In this document: positions 24,293 through 34,229 of the stretch, piece by piece | How the letters are laid out: every line of letters starts with the position of its first letter | How positions within the stretch are numbered: the first letter of the stretch is position 1 | From: Seohaeicola saemankumensis | GTDB taxonomy: Bacteria > Pseudomonadota > Alphaproteobacteria > Rhodobacterales > Rhodobacteraceae | Direction: 5' to 3' | DNA: 64,000 nucleotides | Assembly: GCF_020171285.1 (NCBI RefSeq) | Contig: NZ_JAIUZI010000011.1 | Location: forward strand, 1-64,000 | Made by a program: the position numbers and the translations under genes | The notes under the pieces: model-generated | Seen by the model: only the letters and a program-made list of their open reading frames with translations | Told to the model about the DNA's origin: nothing | Databases searched by the model: none

Positions 24293-27064
24293 TTACACCT
24301 CCCCCGGAACAAGAACGAAGAGGCCGATGACGTCTGGGGGAATGATCGGCTCCACACTGACACGCGACGCGGAACCGGCGGCAGCACGAAGGCGGGCGTG
24401 GTCTTCAACCAGCTCCGCTGCACGCTTTTGCACGAAATCGGCAATCGGGCCGCCCAGCAGGTCAGGAAGGGCCGCCTTCGCCGTGTTGATCATCCGGTCG
24501 CGGGCGACCGGCGCGAGATCAGCCGTCGCGGGAGAGGCAAGCAGCGCTCTCGCCTCGTTCCCAGAGGCGATCACCGTATTGCTGTCGAGGGCAATGAGGG
24601 CGGCTTCCTCTGCCAGCAGAAGGCGTTCGCGCCGTGCATGAACCGTGAGCTTGTAACGAATACGCAAGAGAGCGACACGCGTCATCTGTGTGACAGCCGC
24701 ACTCGGCCAGGCCCCGACACGACCGATGCCCAGATCCGGCAGCGCTTCGGTGTCAAGAGAGGCTTCAAGCAGGCTTTCTGCCAGGGACGATGTCAGCGGA
24801 TGGGTTCTGGTCAGAAGTGAAGCGCCTGAGGGCACCGGCTCCTGCGTGGCCAGTTTCACAGAGCCCTTCAGCCCACGCTGCTCCAGCTTTTCCTTGAGGC
24901 TATCCTGAAGCGCATGCACGTGGGCGAACTGCAGCGATTTCTTCTTCTCGAGGGGCACCCCGAACCGAGACATCGCGCGCTCGAGAAATTCGAGCGTTTC
25001 CGCTGGCGATCCAAGCAGTGACTTCACCTTGTCCCATTCAGGAGCGACTTCACTCGGCTTCATTGCGTTTTGTGCAAACCGGGCGCGTGACCGCTTTTCG
25101 TTCTCGCTTGCATCGCGCCAGCGGGTCTCCATCACCTGGATGCCATCGCCGATTTGCAGGTCCAGCGTCAGCTGCTTGTGGCCGCCACCGCCACGGCGAA
25201 GCATCATTGCAGCCATCAGCGCATCCGTGACCGGTCCCCGCTCATCGGGGAGAGGCACAGTCACGCCCGTCGCCTTGCGGATTTCTTCAGCCTTGCGGAG
25301 AATGACGTCCAACACTGCACCGTCGATGGCGCTGTCGGGCGAAAACATCATGATCGAGCGAACGAGTTCGGCGGGTTGTCCGAAACGATCCACGCGACCT
25401 TCGCGCTGTTGATGGCGCGTCGGATTCCAGGAAAGGTCGTAGTGGATCACGGTGTCGAACAGCTGTTGAAGGTTGATCCCCTCCGACAGGCAATCCGTGG
25501 CGACAAGGATGCGCTGATCGGTGGCGGCACCTTCTTCCGCCGCCATTTCCGCCACGCGATCGCGACGTTCGTCCGGCGTCAATTCACCGGTCACGGCCTG
25601 CACATTCAGCTTGGGGAAAGCCTTACGAAGCCCTTCCTTCACGTGTTCGGCCGTGGCCAGGTAGCGGCAAAAGACGACCGGATTGGCGCCGTCTTTGATC
25701 AAGGGTTTGAGGGCCTTGATGAGGGCGTTCAGTTTGGGATCCTCGGCCGTCAGAAGTCCGCTGGCCTTGTCAAGCAGCCCTTGGAGAGCGGGATCATTTG
25801 AAAAGACGGTGTTTGGCTCGATGTCCACGGCGTCTTCGTCATCGCCATCTTCGTCGTAGATCTGCGGCTCGAGGCGGTCGTCTTCATTGGAAGCTCGGTT
25901 TCGCAACGCGCTCATTGCGGCTGCGGGTGACGATCCGACACAGCGCATCAGCGCCAGAGTGCCCCAGAAGGCAAGACGGCGATCCTTCTGCGCGTCTCCG
26001 GCCCTAGACACGACCGAGAAGCAGTAATCAAGCACGGCTTCCTGGAAGGCCCGATGCTCGTCGTTCAGGCGATACGAGTATTCGGTGGTCTCGTGCTTGG
26101 GGAACGAGCGGTTCTCCTCCCAGTCGCCCTCGACCAGGTCGACGCGCCGCCGCTGAACAAAGTGCCTGACAAGGCGCTCGCGGTACTTCTGGTTGTCGAA
26201 GTTGACGGTCCCGAATTCCGTGTCGATCAGCGACAGCAGCCGAGCGAACGCATCTTCGTCCCCAGAGTGTGGCGTGGCTGTCAGCAGGATCAACCGACGC
26301 TCAGGATCGCGTGCAAGGCCTTGGAGCAGGTCGAAACGCTGCTGCTTTCCCTTATGAGTCCCGACGCAGGCGTGTGCTTCATCGACGATAACGAAATCCG
26401 GACAGGCCCTGGCGAACCCATCCCGACGTTTCTCGGCTTTGATGTAGTCAAGGCTGACCACCGTGAAGGGGTAGGCATCGAATAGGGTTTGCGCCAATGG
26501 GAGGTTGCGCTCCAGACGCGCGGCAGTACCCGAGGTGACGGCAACGGCATCGATCCCGAAGCGATCCTTCAATTCAGTGATCCACTGGTCCACGAGGTGC
26601 GGAGGGCAGAGAACCGAAAACGCATCGACCTCTCCGCGATCCATCAGTTCGCGGAGGATCAGACCCGCTTCGATGGTCTTGCCGATGCCAACGTCGTCGG
26701 CAATCAACAGACGCGGGACCTGAAGCCGAAGGGCCATGAGAAGCGGGACCAGCTGGTACGTCCGAGGCTCAAAAGCAAGCTGTGCGGCGGATCGGAACGG
26801 GCCTGCCCCCCGGCGGAGGGTCAGCCGCAACGCGTCGGCAAGAAGGGCCGCCTTGGACTGCACTGTCGTGCGCGCATCGGCAGGCAGGTCGAAGCGAGCG
26901 GCTTCTACCGGTGTAAGCTCGAGATCCGGAGCAAGAACGACGATGTCGTTTTCATTGCCCGAGAGAGGACGCAGGGCAAGCAGGCCCTCACCGGGTGTCG
27001 GCAAGGCAACCCATTCACGGCCGCGCGCTCGGACAAGGTCTCCAGGAGTAAAATTCACAGTCAT
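24293..27064 (-). CDS. SNF2/RapA-like helicase (DrmD-like)
   Basis: This 923-residue SF2 translocase has Walker A DDVGIGKT (about 123-130), motif II DEAH (about 228-231), TATPHSGDEDAFARLLSL, and a C-terminal helicase domain with DCLSEGINLQQLFDTVIHYD followed by QREGRVDRFGQP. The long acidic segment between the RecA lobes and a helical tail are typical of RapA/DrmD-like proteins. ATG 27064 was chosen over 27076 because GAAGG precedes it and the stop of the helicase upstream is 2 bases away. It probably translocates on duplex DNA as part of a defence complex; that role is inferred from the DISARM-like context. Confidence 0.88.
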   Translation of the reverse strand: MTVNFTPGDLVRARGREWVALPTPGEGLLALRPLSGNENDIVVLAPDLELTPVEAARFDLPADARTTVQSKAALLADALRLTLRRGAGPFRSAAQLAFEPRTYQLVPLLMALRLQVPRLLIADDVGIGKTIEAGLILRELMDRGEVDAFSVLCPPHLVDQWITELKDRFGIDAVAVTSGTAARLERNLPLAQTLFDAYPFTVVSLDYIKAEKRRDGFARACPDFVIVDEAHACVGTHKGKQQRFDLLQGLARDPERRLILLTATPHSGDEDAFARLLSLIDTEFGTVNFDNQKYRERLVRHFVQRRRVDLVEGDWEENRSFPKHETTEYSYRLNDEHRAFQEAVLDYCFSVVSRAGDAQKDRRLAFWGTLALMRCVGSSPAAAMSALRNRASNEDDRLEPQIYDEDGDDEDAVDIEPNTVFSNDPALQGLLDKASGLLTAEDPKLNALIKALKPLIKDGANPVVFCRYLATAEHVKEGLRKAFPKLNVQAVTGELTPDERRDRVAEMAAEEGAATDQRILVATDCLSEGINLQQLFDTVIHYDLSWNPTRHQQREGRVDRFGQPAELVRSIMMFSPDSAIDGAVLDVILRKAEEIRKATGVTVPLPDERGPVTDALMAAMMLRRGGGGHKQLTLDLQIGDGIQVMETRWRDASENEKRSRARFAQNAMKPSEVAPEWDKVKSLLGSPAETLEFLERAMSRFGVPLEKKKSLQFAHVHALQDSLKEKLEQRGLKGSVKLATQEPVPSGASLLTRTHPLTSSLAESLLEASLDTEALPDLGIGRVGAWPSAAVTQMTRVALLRIRYKLTVHARRERLLLAEEAALIALDSNTVIASGNEARALLASPATADLAPVARDRMINTAKAALPDLLGGPIADFVQKRAAELVEDHARLRAAAGSASRVSVEPIIPPDVIGLFVLVPGEV

Positions 27065-27065
27065 A

Positions 27066-30000
27066 TCAACCTTCAAAATTCTTCATGAAACCGTCCGGCA
27101 GCCCTTCTGACGGCGCCGAAGGCAATCCAATAGCGACCCAGCCCTTGTTCATCGCGTCTGCCTCAGCTTCTGCAGTCAGGTCAGTGGTCGTCGCGGCAAC
27201 CGCGAATGCGCGCCAAACGAACTCGAATTCGCGCCCACCAAAGCTCGCGGGCATCGTATCGACTTGGGGAATGCCTGCTGCGTTGAATGCCTCAAGCCAT
27301 GGTGATGCCACCGTTCCAGCAGTCGGCTTCGCAGCAAGGGAAATTGTGCCGCGTGCAAGATCGATCAGGAATTGCGCCACTTCCGGGCTCGAGCGGTCGA
27401 TCAGCTCATGGTCCGGTTGGTTGAAGTAGGACAGCAGGCAACGGTAGCAGCCGCGAACACAGCTTACGTCTTTCTTCTCCTGCAACAGATCCGCATCCCC
27501 CGCAGCAATCGCAGCATCCACATTCTCGAAGTGCATCAGACCCAGAGCGGTCTTCGCCACCTCATTGATTGCCTTTCCGTCATCGATCAGGCGCGTGAGC
27601 ACGCCGGCACCGCCTTCTGTTGCCTCGTAGGCAAGGATTGCGCGGCGGTTGTCCCTCGCGGGCAGCGGTTCACCGAGGATTTCGCCTTCTTCCAACTGGA
27701 AAACCACTTCGATTCCCCGCAGCAACGCATGCTGAACCGTCGCGATTGTCTCGGGCTCGTACTGCTCCGGCTTTGCAAAGCGGAACAACAGGGCGTTCTT
27801 TCTGTCGCGGACAATCGGGACAATGCGAACCGGCTTGACCACGTCCGGCGGGACGTCCGTGTCGCTGTCCTCGTCGTCGGATTTCGCCCAGTATCCGGAC
27901 CTCGGATCGATGTGGAAACCGAAGACAGTCTGGTCCTTTCGGCGCTTCAAGCCCTTGTTCAGTCGGCTGATTTCCGCGCTGTTGGCGTATTGCAGGGCCA
28001 AGAGGGAAGTCTCGCCACAGACGAATTTGGCGTTGGTTACTTGGACCTGCCCATCCTTTTTCGGCCAGGAGAAGACGGTCTGGATGTCAAAGCCCTGCCG
28101 CACGCGCTCTTCATCATTCGCGGTGATGCGCTCAGTCGGGGCGGCCTCGACGTTGTCGATGCGCAGGGTCTTCTTGATGGGGACCTCACCCGCCATGTGG
28201 TTGTTGCACCCATGGCAACGCTCGACCTCGCCCTCATGCGATGCGCCACAGTTGGAACAGATGTAGATATCCTTGGTCGCCAATTCCGATCCGTCGCCCT
28301 GACGCACCTCGGGCGGCAGTTTGGCTTTCATGACCCGGTAGGCGCGGCCCTCATGATAGATCAGACTGCGCGGGCCGAATTCGGAAATGGCCAGGAAGCG
28401 GGCTCTGGACAGGAATGACCCCGTCTTACCTTCGCCCGGAACAAACGCGTAGAGCGGCAGACGCGGGAAGTTGTACCCAGGCAAGAAGCCCTCAGTCGCC
28501 AGATACCGATACGAATAGAAATCGGAGCCATTCGAGGCTTTGCCTTGTTCGAGGATGGCGATCTGATCCTGGGCTTGCATCTGCGCAGCCTTGATCTTGC
28601 GCCGGTCGGCTCCCGAGAGCCCCGTGATCTCCGAACGCTTGTTGGCCTCTGCCAATTGCGTCCTGGCGGAGCTATAAAGCTCCCGCCAACGGTCGAAGGC
28701 GCGGTCAAACTCCTTTGGTGCATTCATGGCCGTGTGAAGAACGAACTCGTCTGGATCGTCCATCCAGATCGGGGTTTGCCCTCCGTCGGACGCCAGAATC
28801 TGCTTCAAGACTCGCGCCATCGGTCCCCGTGCCTGCGAGACCAGAGCGGGTTTCGAGATGACCGCCAGAACGTCTTCTTTCAGCGGGAATTTATCCCCGT
28901 GAAGGTCCAAAATCTCCGGGATGTCGGGAGAAAGCGCCAGTTTCGCTTCCGCCAGCCACACCGCGTGCAGGTGCGATCGGACCAGCTCTTCATTCGTAAT
29001 GTCGAGTGCCGGTGGGCGCACAACGCCGGCCACCATATCGTTGCGTCGCTCGAAGAAATACTGGTCATGCGGAGACCCCGAGGCGCAGTATGTCACGACA
29101 ACCGCAGCCTGGCCCGAGCGACCGGCACGGCCAGCACGCTGCGCGTAATTCGCCGGCGTAGGAGGTACGTTGCGCAGATAGACGGCGTTCAAGGCGGAAA
29201 TATCAACGCCGAGTTCCATGGTCGGAGAGCAGAACAGCGCGGGCAGGAACCGATCAGACTCGCCGGTCGCCCGAATTTCCGTTCGGTACTCCGAGGTCGC
29301 AAGATGGTCCATGTCGTCCTGCTCGAAACGGAACCGCCACTCACGCCACTCTCGCTGCTTTTGCGAAACCTGAGCCGTGTGCTCGCGTCCCTCCAGCCCC
29401 CAGTAGGAACTGCGCCCGTCGCCAAGGTCACTGGCAATCGCGGTGTAAAGGTCGTGGAAATATCGGTTGCCGCGGTGCGTTTCATCATCGAGGGCCGGTC
29501 CAGGCACAAGCCGAACCGCAGATGGTGACAGGCGCCAGCCCGTCACATCGCTATCGAGTTCGACAGGCACCAGCAGCCCTTCGTCGCTCAGGAAGGCAAG
29601 CATCCCTTCCATGAACTCGTAGTACTCATCCTTGTTCAGCTTCATGCCGAGAACCGACTTCCGGTTCACGAGCCGTGCGATCCGCGAATTGGGACCTGCC
29701 CGAAGAAGCGTTTGTTCTTCACGCAGCGTGACGACGTTCTTGCTGCCCGCGCGCAGGACAAGCGAGGACCGCGCTCGCGGATTTTCCTTTTGGTCAATGG
29801 CCCAAGGTGCCTGAAGCAGCATTCGGGATTTCTGGGCCACGCCGTCGAGGACAGTCAGGTCCAAGGCTTCGGTCTGAACAGCCAGGCCCTCAAGCATCGC
29901 GGACAAAATCGCCTTTAGAATTGCCTGCCGCTGTTCGAGGCTGAGGTCTCCCAGCGCTGGATGGATGGCCATGAAGCGCTCGCGATCTTCAGAGATTTCC

Positions 30001-32243
30001 TCGAGGCCGAGGAAATTCACGTCGATCAGGTTCAGGACAGACAAGCTGGGGTTGGTGAAGCGCCAACCGCGACGCAGGTCCGTCCAGACACGATGGGCGA
30101 GTACCTTTGCGAGCGACCGCTGGGCATCTTCACGAATGATTGCACCAGCATTCGAATCCAGCAGCCAATGCTGGCGCGCCTCTTTGTTGGCGGCAGTAAA
30201 GCCGAGCGCCTTCACCACCTGCAGGCCGAATTCGTCTTCTGCGAGCCCACCTGAGCCAGCAGCAATGACCGCGCGAAGGATGGCTCCGCGCAACAGGCTT
30301 ACGAAGAGGAAGTCATTAAAATGGCCAGACTGCAGGGCTGCGTCCTGACGGTTATCCGTGAACCCCAAAAGCTTCCGCTTCGTCTCGGGTACGCCGCTCC
30401 CGGGTTTGTTCATCCACTCCAGGGCGCTGGCGACCAGCAAGGTTGTTGCCGAGCTTCGCCCTTCGCCGGAGAGCCCGGCCAGCTTGCTGCGCTCTCGCAT
30501 CCCCTGCGTCGGTTCGTCATGGCAGCACAGGCAGAACGCGAACTTTCCCGGGATGAACCAGAAATCGTTTCCGCCCGCTCCGTGGCGACCATCAGCACCG
30601 ACGACGTAGGACACCGGCATACGCTTCTTGCGATACCCTCTCAGCCGTTCAATGCCGTTTTTCTCTTCTCGCCAGCTTTCGGGGTAACCCTCAAGCTCGC
30701 CAGTGAACTGGAAGTCAGTATCGCCCGGCGTAACCGGACAGAGATACCCCGCGACCTCGTCTTCTTCAGTGTCGAGCGGCGTGTCGTCGATGCTTCGGGG
30801 CAGAAAGCGCAAGCTCCCATCATCGTCGACCTTGGTCACGACATGGTATTCTTGGCCACAATTTCGGCAGAACCGCGTGGGGTAGAGGCGGTTTCCGGGT
30901 GCTTCGGGGTCCTCGAGCTGCCCTTCAAGAAGGATCCTACGCGGCCTGGCTGTGAGCGTCGTAAAGACCTCACCGGCACCGGAGATGAACCGGTGGAGTT
31001 TGAAGGCGAGAAAGGCTCCGTCCTTCGTGCCGCCGCGCTCATGCTCCGGCAGGCTTACCCGGGTCAGGAATTTTTCGAGATAGTCTCGGCAGGTTTCGGC
31101 ATCGACCGCACTGGCCAGAGAAAGCTTTTCAACGGCTTCTTCGAAAGGGATAGGCTTCTTCCTGCGAAGCTCAAGCCCATCGTCCAATCCGAGTTCGAGT
31201 TCGGCCCACACCGAGAGTGGATGGCGCTTCAGGGTTTCGTCATCGAGTGCGTCCGGCAAAGGCTGAGTCAGGGCCGTCTTCAAAGCGCCAAGGACGTGCT
31301 CGGTCTTCAGGGCGTCATCGGTCGCGCGCTGCAAGGACTCGTCGATGACCGCGTCCGGGCCAATGTCGGTGCCAAACAGACGAGACGCTACCTTCGCGAC
31401 AGCAAGCGCGCGGCTCTCGTCCGATCCCTCGGAGGCCATCGTTGCCGAGGTCCCGATGCAGATTGGCTCCTTCTCAGGCGAACACCTGTCTCGCAGGCGT
31501 CGCACGAGGACCGCGACATCGGCACCTTGGCGCCCGCGATAGGTATGGAGTTCGTCGAGAATGATGAACTCGAGACCGGACGCGTTCGAGACAACTTTCG
31601 AGTCCAGGTCGTCCTGACGCGTCAGAAGCAATTCTGCCATCATGTAGTTCGTCAGGAGAATGTCGGGCGGATTGGCAGCGATGCGCTCCCGCTCTTCACG
31701 GCTTTCCTGACCGGTGTAACGTTTGACCACCGGCTTGAGCTCATCGGGCAAACCGGAACCGGCGATGAACTTGTCGATCTCCTTCATCTGGCTATTTGCC
31801 AGTGCGTTCATGGGGTAAACGATGATTGCCGTCGTGCGACGCGGCTTTCCTGCGCGCCGCGCGCGGATGATCGAGTCGACAACCGGCACGAAGAAGCACA
31901 GGGATTTCCCCGAACCCGTACCGGTTGTGACGACGTAACTCTTCCCTTGCTTCGCCTTTGCGATCGCCTCGGCTTGGTGCCGGTGAAAGCGAAGAGGCGT
32001 GGTACCAAACCGGAAAACCTTGCCCGTGCCGTCGTCGAGATCACCCGTGGCGACGAGTTCATCGACCGTCGGCCCCGCCATAAAGCGTGGGTTCAGAGAC
32101 AAGAGGGCATCCGGCCAGAATTTTCCGGCGTCGTACTGGGCATCGATCTCGGATTTCAGGTCGGGCGCCCGAATTGCGCTGAATGAACGCGAAAAGTGCT
32201 CGTAAGCACGGATCAATTGATGGTCGAACTCAAACGCTTTCAT
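27066..32243 (-). CDS. YprA-type DExH helicase with C-terminal DUF1998 (MZB) zinc domain
   Basis: The 1725-residue protein has Walker A TGTGSGKS (107-114), IVYPMNALANSQ, motif II DELH (230-233), GTSATM, and in the second RecA lobe ALFCSPTMELGVDISALN with NYAQRAGRAGRSGQ. Several cysteine pairs (CRNCGQEYH, CLCCHDE, CSNCG...CHGCNNH) suggest zinc ribbons. The end carries the DUF1998/MZB signature C-x3-C-Y-x-C-x4-Y-x-N-Q-x2-H at about 1595-1610. In classic DISARM, helicase DrmA and DUF1998 protein DrmB are separate; here both functions lie in one chain. Its ATG abuts the stop of the DUF262 gene. Confidence 0.9.
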   Translation of the reverse strand: MKAFEFDHQLIRAYEHFSRSFSAIRAPDLKSEIDAQYDAGKFWPDALLSLNPRFMAGPTVDELVATGDLDDGTGKVFRFGTTPLRFHRHQAEAIAKAKQGKSYVVTTGTGSGKSLCFFVPVVDSIIRARRAGKPRRTTAIIVYPMNALANSQMKEIDKFIAGSGLPDELKPVVKRYTGQESREERERIAANPPDILLTNYMMAELLLTRQDDLDSKVVSNASGLEFIILDELHTYRGRQGADVAVLVRRLRDRCSPEKEPICIGTSATMASEGSDESRALAVAKVASRLFGTDIGPDAVIDESLQRATDDALKTEHVLGALKTALTQPLPDALDDETLKRHPLSVWAELELGLDDGLELRRKKPIPFEEAVEKLSLASAVDAETCRDYLEKFLTRVSLPEHERGGTKDGAFLAFKLHRFISGAGEVFTTLTARPRRILLEGQLEDPEAPGNRLYPTRFCRNCGQEYHVVTKVDDDGSLRFLPRSIDDTPLDTEEDEVAGYLCPVTPGDTDFQFTGELEGYPESWREEKNGIERLRGYRKKRMPVSYVVGADGRHGAGGNDFWFIPGKFAFCLCCHDEPTQGMRERSKLAGLSGEGRSSATTLLVASALEWMNKPGSGVPETKRKLLGFTDNRQDAALQSGHFNDFLFVSLLRGAILRAVIAAGSGGLAEDEFGLQVVKALGFTAANKEARQHWLLDSNAGAIIREDAQRSLAKVLAHRVWTDLRRGWRFTNPSLSVLNLIDVNFLGLEEISEDRERFMAIHPALGDLSLEQRQAILKAILSAMLEGLAVQTEALDLTVLDGVAQKSRMLLQAPWAIDQKENPRARSSLVLRAGSKNVVTLREEQTLLRAGPNSRIARLVNRKSVLGMKLNKDEYYEFMEGMLAFLSDEGLLVPVELDSDVTGWRLSPSAVRLVPGPALDDETHRGNRYFHDLYTAIASDLGDGRSSYWGLEGREHTAQVSQKQREWREWRFRFEQDDMDHLATSEYRTEIRATGESDRFLPALFCSPTMELGVDISALNAVYLRNVPPTPANYAQRAGRAGRSGQAAVVVTYCASGSPHDQYFFERRNDMVAGVVRPPALDITNEELVRSHLHAVWLAEAKLALSPDIPEILDLHGDKFPLKEDVLAVISKPALVSQARGPMARVLKQILASDGGQTPIWMDDPDEFVLHTAMNAPKEFDRAFDRWRELYSSARTQLAEANKRSEITGLSGADRRKIKAAQMQAQDQIAILEQGKASNGSDFYSYRYLATEGFLPGYNFPRLPLYAFVPGEGKTGSFLSRARFLAISEFGPRSLIYHEGRAYRVMKAKLPPEVRQGDGSELATKDIYICSNCGASHEGEVERCHGCNNHMAGEVPIKKTLRIDNVEAAPTERITANDEERVRQGFDIQTVFSWPKKDGQVQVTNAKFVCGETSLLALQYANSAEISRLNKGLKRRKDQTVFGFHIDPRSGYWAKSDDEDSDTDVPPDVVKPVRIVPIVRDRKNALLFRFAKPEQYEPETIATVQHALLRGIEVVFQLEEGEILGEPLPARDNRRAILAYEATEGGAGVLTRLIDDGKAINEVAKTALGLMHFENVDAAIAAGDADLLQEKKDVSCVRGCYRCLLSYFNQPDHELIDRSSPEVAQFLIDLARGTISLAAKPTAGTVASPWLEAFNAAGIPQVDTMPASFGGREFEFVWRAFAVAATTTDLTAEAEADAMNKGWVAIGLPSAPSEGLPDGFMKNFEG

Positions 32244-34166
32244 TCAGGCGGCCTCCTCGGCGTCCGGGCTCGGCACGTCAAAGCCTTCGTCGTCCTGGAG
32301 AACGTCCTCGCCTTCCTCCGGCACGGAATCTGCCCTGACGATCGCATGCCCGGTCGCCTTTGAAATCATGGCAAGGAGCCGCGTCTCCCGATCCGCCATG
32401 AATCCCTCGAAGTCATCCGCCCTCAGCAAGGAGGGATCCAGCCCGTGGGACGCCAGATAATCGTCAAGCGCTTCGCGGGCGATCGGCGGGTTGTCCTTTC
32501 CGCCTGTTTCCAGTCGTTCCAGGTAGACCGATGGAGCTACGCCGCCAAGAATGCGGTTGGTCTTGTAGCTGAGCGGCGTCTTGTTGACGACGGTGTCAAA
32601 GACCTTCGGCTCGATCTTCTGCTTCTTGCACCAGTCCTGCGGGAAGATGTGGTGGATATCGACGTATTCGTCAAAGAACACGGTGTCCTTGAAGTGCTGG
32701 CCGGAGCGTAAATCTCTCGCGCCTTCGGCCATCAGAAGGGCATGGATGCCCTTGTAGGCAGCCGACAGGCGGGTGCGCAGGGTGCGCAGTCGCTCCGGGC
32801 GGAAGCGGCCATCAGTGATCGTACTGGGTTCGGGACCACCGTCCAGCCATGCGGGCACCTCGAGCACGTCCTTGGCAAATCGGGACTCGATGGCCGAGCC
32901 ATAGAGTTCGCCAAAAATGCCGCACCAGAACCAGCGGGCGAGCTGGTCCTTCACTGCGGCGTGGTCGAACCTGGGCCCGATGATGGCGAGGATCGCGGCA
33001 AAGGGGACAAGCTGGCCCTGATAGGGCAGATCGATGACCCGATAGATGTGGTTCTGCCGGAGGAACTTCGCCGCCGTCTTGAACCCGTCTTCGACCGCAG
33101 CACGGTGTTTCAGGTACGCCTCCAGCGGCAGGTCGAGGAGCGACTGACGCGTGGCCCGGACTGCGGACAGCTCCGACTCCTTACGCCCGGCGGCGATTTC
33201 GGCCGCGCGGGTCTCGACCCCATGCAGGAGGGCGATGGCCTGGAGCACATCTGTTGCCGCGACTTTTTCCAGCACGCCGAACTTCTGTTCGGCTGCCCGC
33301 CCAAAAAGCTGAAGTCTCGTCTGGAGCCCCGGCTGGCCGTCGGCGCCGAGCCAGTCGTCCCGCAGGCGATGGCCGCGGGCTGCATACATCGCTGTCACAA
33401 GCTCGAATGCGTCGAGCGGCTTGCCGCCGGTATTCACCTTCTCAAAGACCAGACAGACGGCCTCGTGGGAGGTGTCGGGGCTCAATGCAATTACGGGCAG
33501 CTGGTAGGCCTTGAAGTTCTGAAGGACCTCATCCTTAAACGGCTTGAAGAGCTTGCGTGTCTCCGGGTCGTTTTCCAGCCAGTATTCGTTGAAGCCATCT
33601 TGCCATTCGTCCCAGTCAAAAACCTGGTTCAGCGGGAACATGAGATTTTGGTATTCGAGTTCCGGCGTGGAGAGATCGAGGTCGATCTTCCGGTCGAAGT
33701 CCGACTTGATCCGCCGATCCTCGGGTACAGAGACAATGGCGTTTTCGCGGTCCTCGGCCGGATTCATGGCTTTTCGAATGTCGATGTAAAACCAGCGCTT
33801 CACGAGCTTGAGGCGAGGCGTGACCGTTTGCACCACCTCGCGGCGCAAGCAGGTCTGATAAAGCGAGGTCATGCGCTGCTGGCCATCCAGCAGCAGCTGA
33901 TCCGGTGCGTCGTCGCCAACTGCGGCATCCGCCCCCTGGATTGGTCGGCGTGCGAAGGTATCAGCCGCACCAGGCTTCACCTCGAGCGTCATCAACGCGC
34001 CGACCGGAAACGCCTGCGAGATCGAGGCGATCAGCCCCTTGATCCGTTCCTCGTCCCACACCCAGCTGCGCTGGAAATCCGGCAACTGAATCTTGCCGTT
34101 CCCACACTGACGGAGAAGCTCCTCCAGGCTGACCGGGTTGGTCTTGAATGCCGCTTGTTTACCCAA
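32244..34166 (-). CDS. DUF262/DUF1524 protein (GmrSD-like nuclease)
   Basis: The 640-residue protein has the N-terminal DUF262 ParB-like NTPase fold, with LPDFQRSWVWDEERIKGLI near 30 and LLLDGQQRMTSLYQ near 91-104 (the DGQQR nucleotide site). A C-terminal DUF1524 HNH-type nuclease has DIHHIFPQDW near 502 and NKTPLSYKTNRILGG. GmrSD enzymes cut glucosylated hydroxymethylcytosine DNA of T-even phages, and family members vary in target. The ORF extends to TTG 34181, but TTG 34166 is better placed after GAGGAGAG. An acidic tail ends the protein. Second gene of the operon. Confidence 0.85.
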   Translation of the reverse strand: MGKQAAFKTNPVSLEELLRQCGNGKIQLPDFQRSWVWDEERIKGLIASISQAFPVGALMTLEVKPGAADTFARRPIQGADAAVGDDAPDQLLLDGQQRMTSLYQTCLRREVVQTVTPRLKLVKRWFYIDIRKAMNPAEDRENAIVSVPEDRRIKSDFDRKIDLDLSTPELEYQNLMFPLNQVFDWDEWQDGFNEYWLENDPETRKLFKPFKDEVLQNFKAYQLPVIALSPDTSHEAVCLVFEKVNTGGKPLDAFELVTAMYAARGHRLRDDWLGADGQPGLQTRLQLFGRAAEQKFGVLEKVAATDVLQAIALLHGVETRAAEIAAGRKESELSAVRATRQSLLDLPLEAYLKHRAAVEDGFKTAAKFLRQNHIYRVIDLPYQGQLVPFAAILAIIGPRFDHAAVKDQLARWFWCGIFGELYGSAIESRFAKDVLEVPAWLDGGPEPSTITDGRFRPERLRTLRTRLSAAYKGIHALLMAEGARDLRSGQHFKDTVFFDEYVDIHHIFPQDWCKKQKIEPKVFDTVVNKTPLSYKTNRILGGVAPSVYLERLETGGKDNPPIAREALDDYLASHGLDPSLLRADDFEGFMADRETRLLAMISKATGHAIVRADSVPEEGEDVLQDDEGFDVPSPDAEEAA

Positions 34167-34229
34167 TCTGGCTCTCCTCAAATGAACTTGCTGGCTTCTG
34201 GCAGCTGGAGGCGATGTCCGAAGAAGGCT

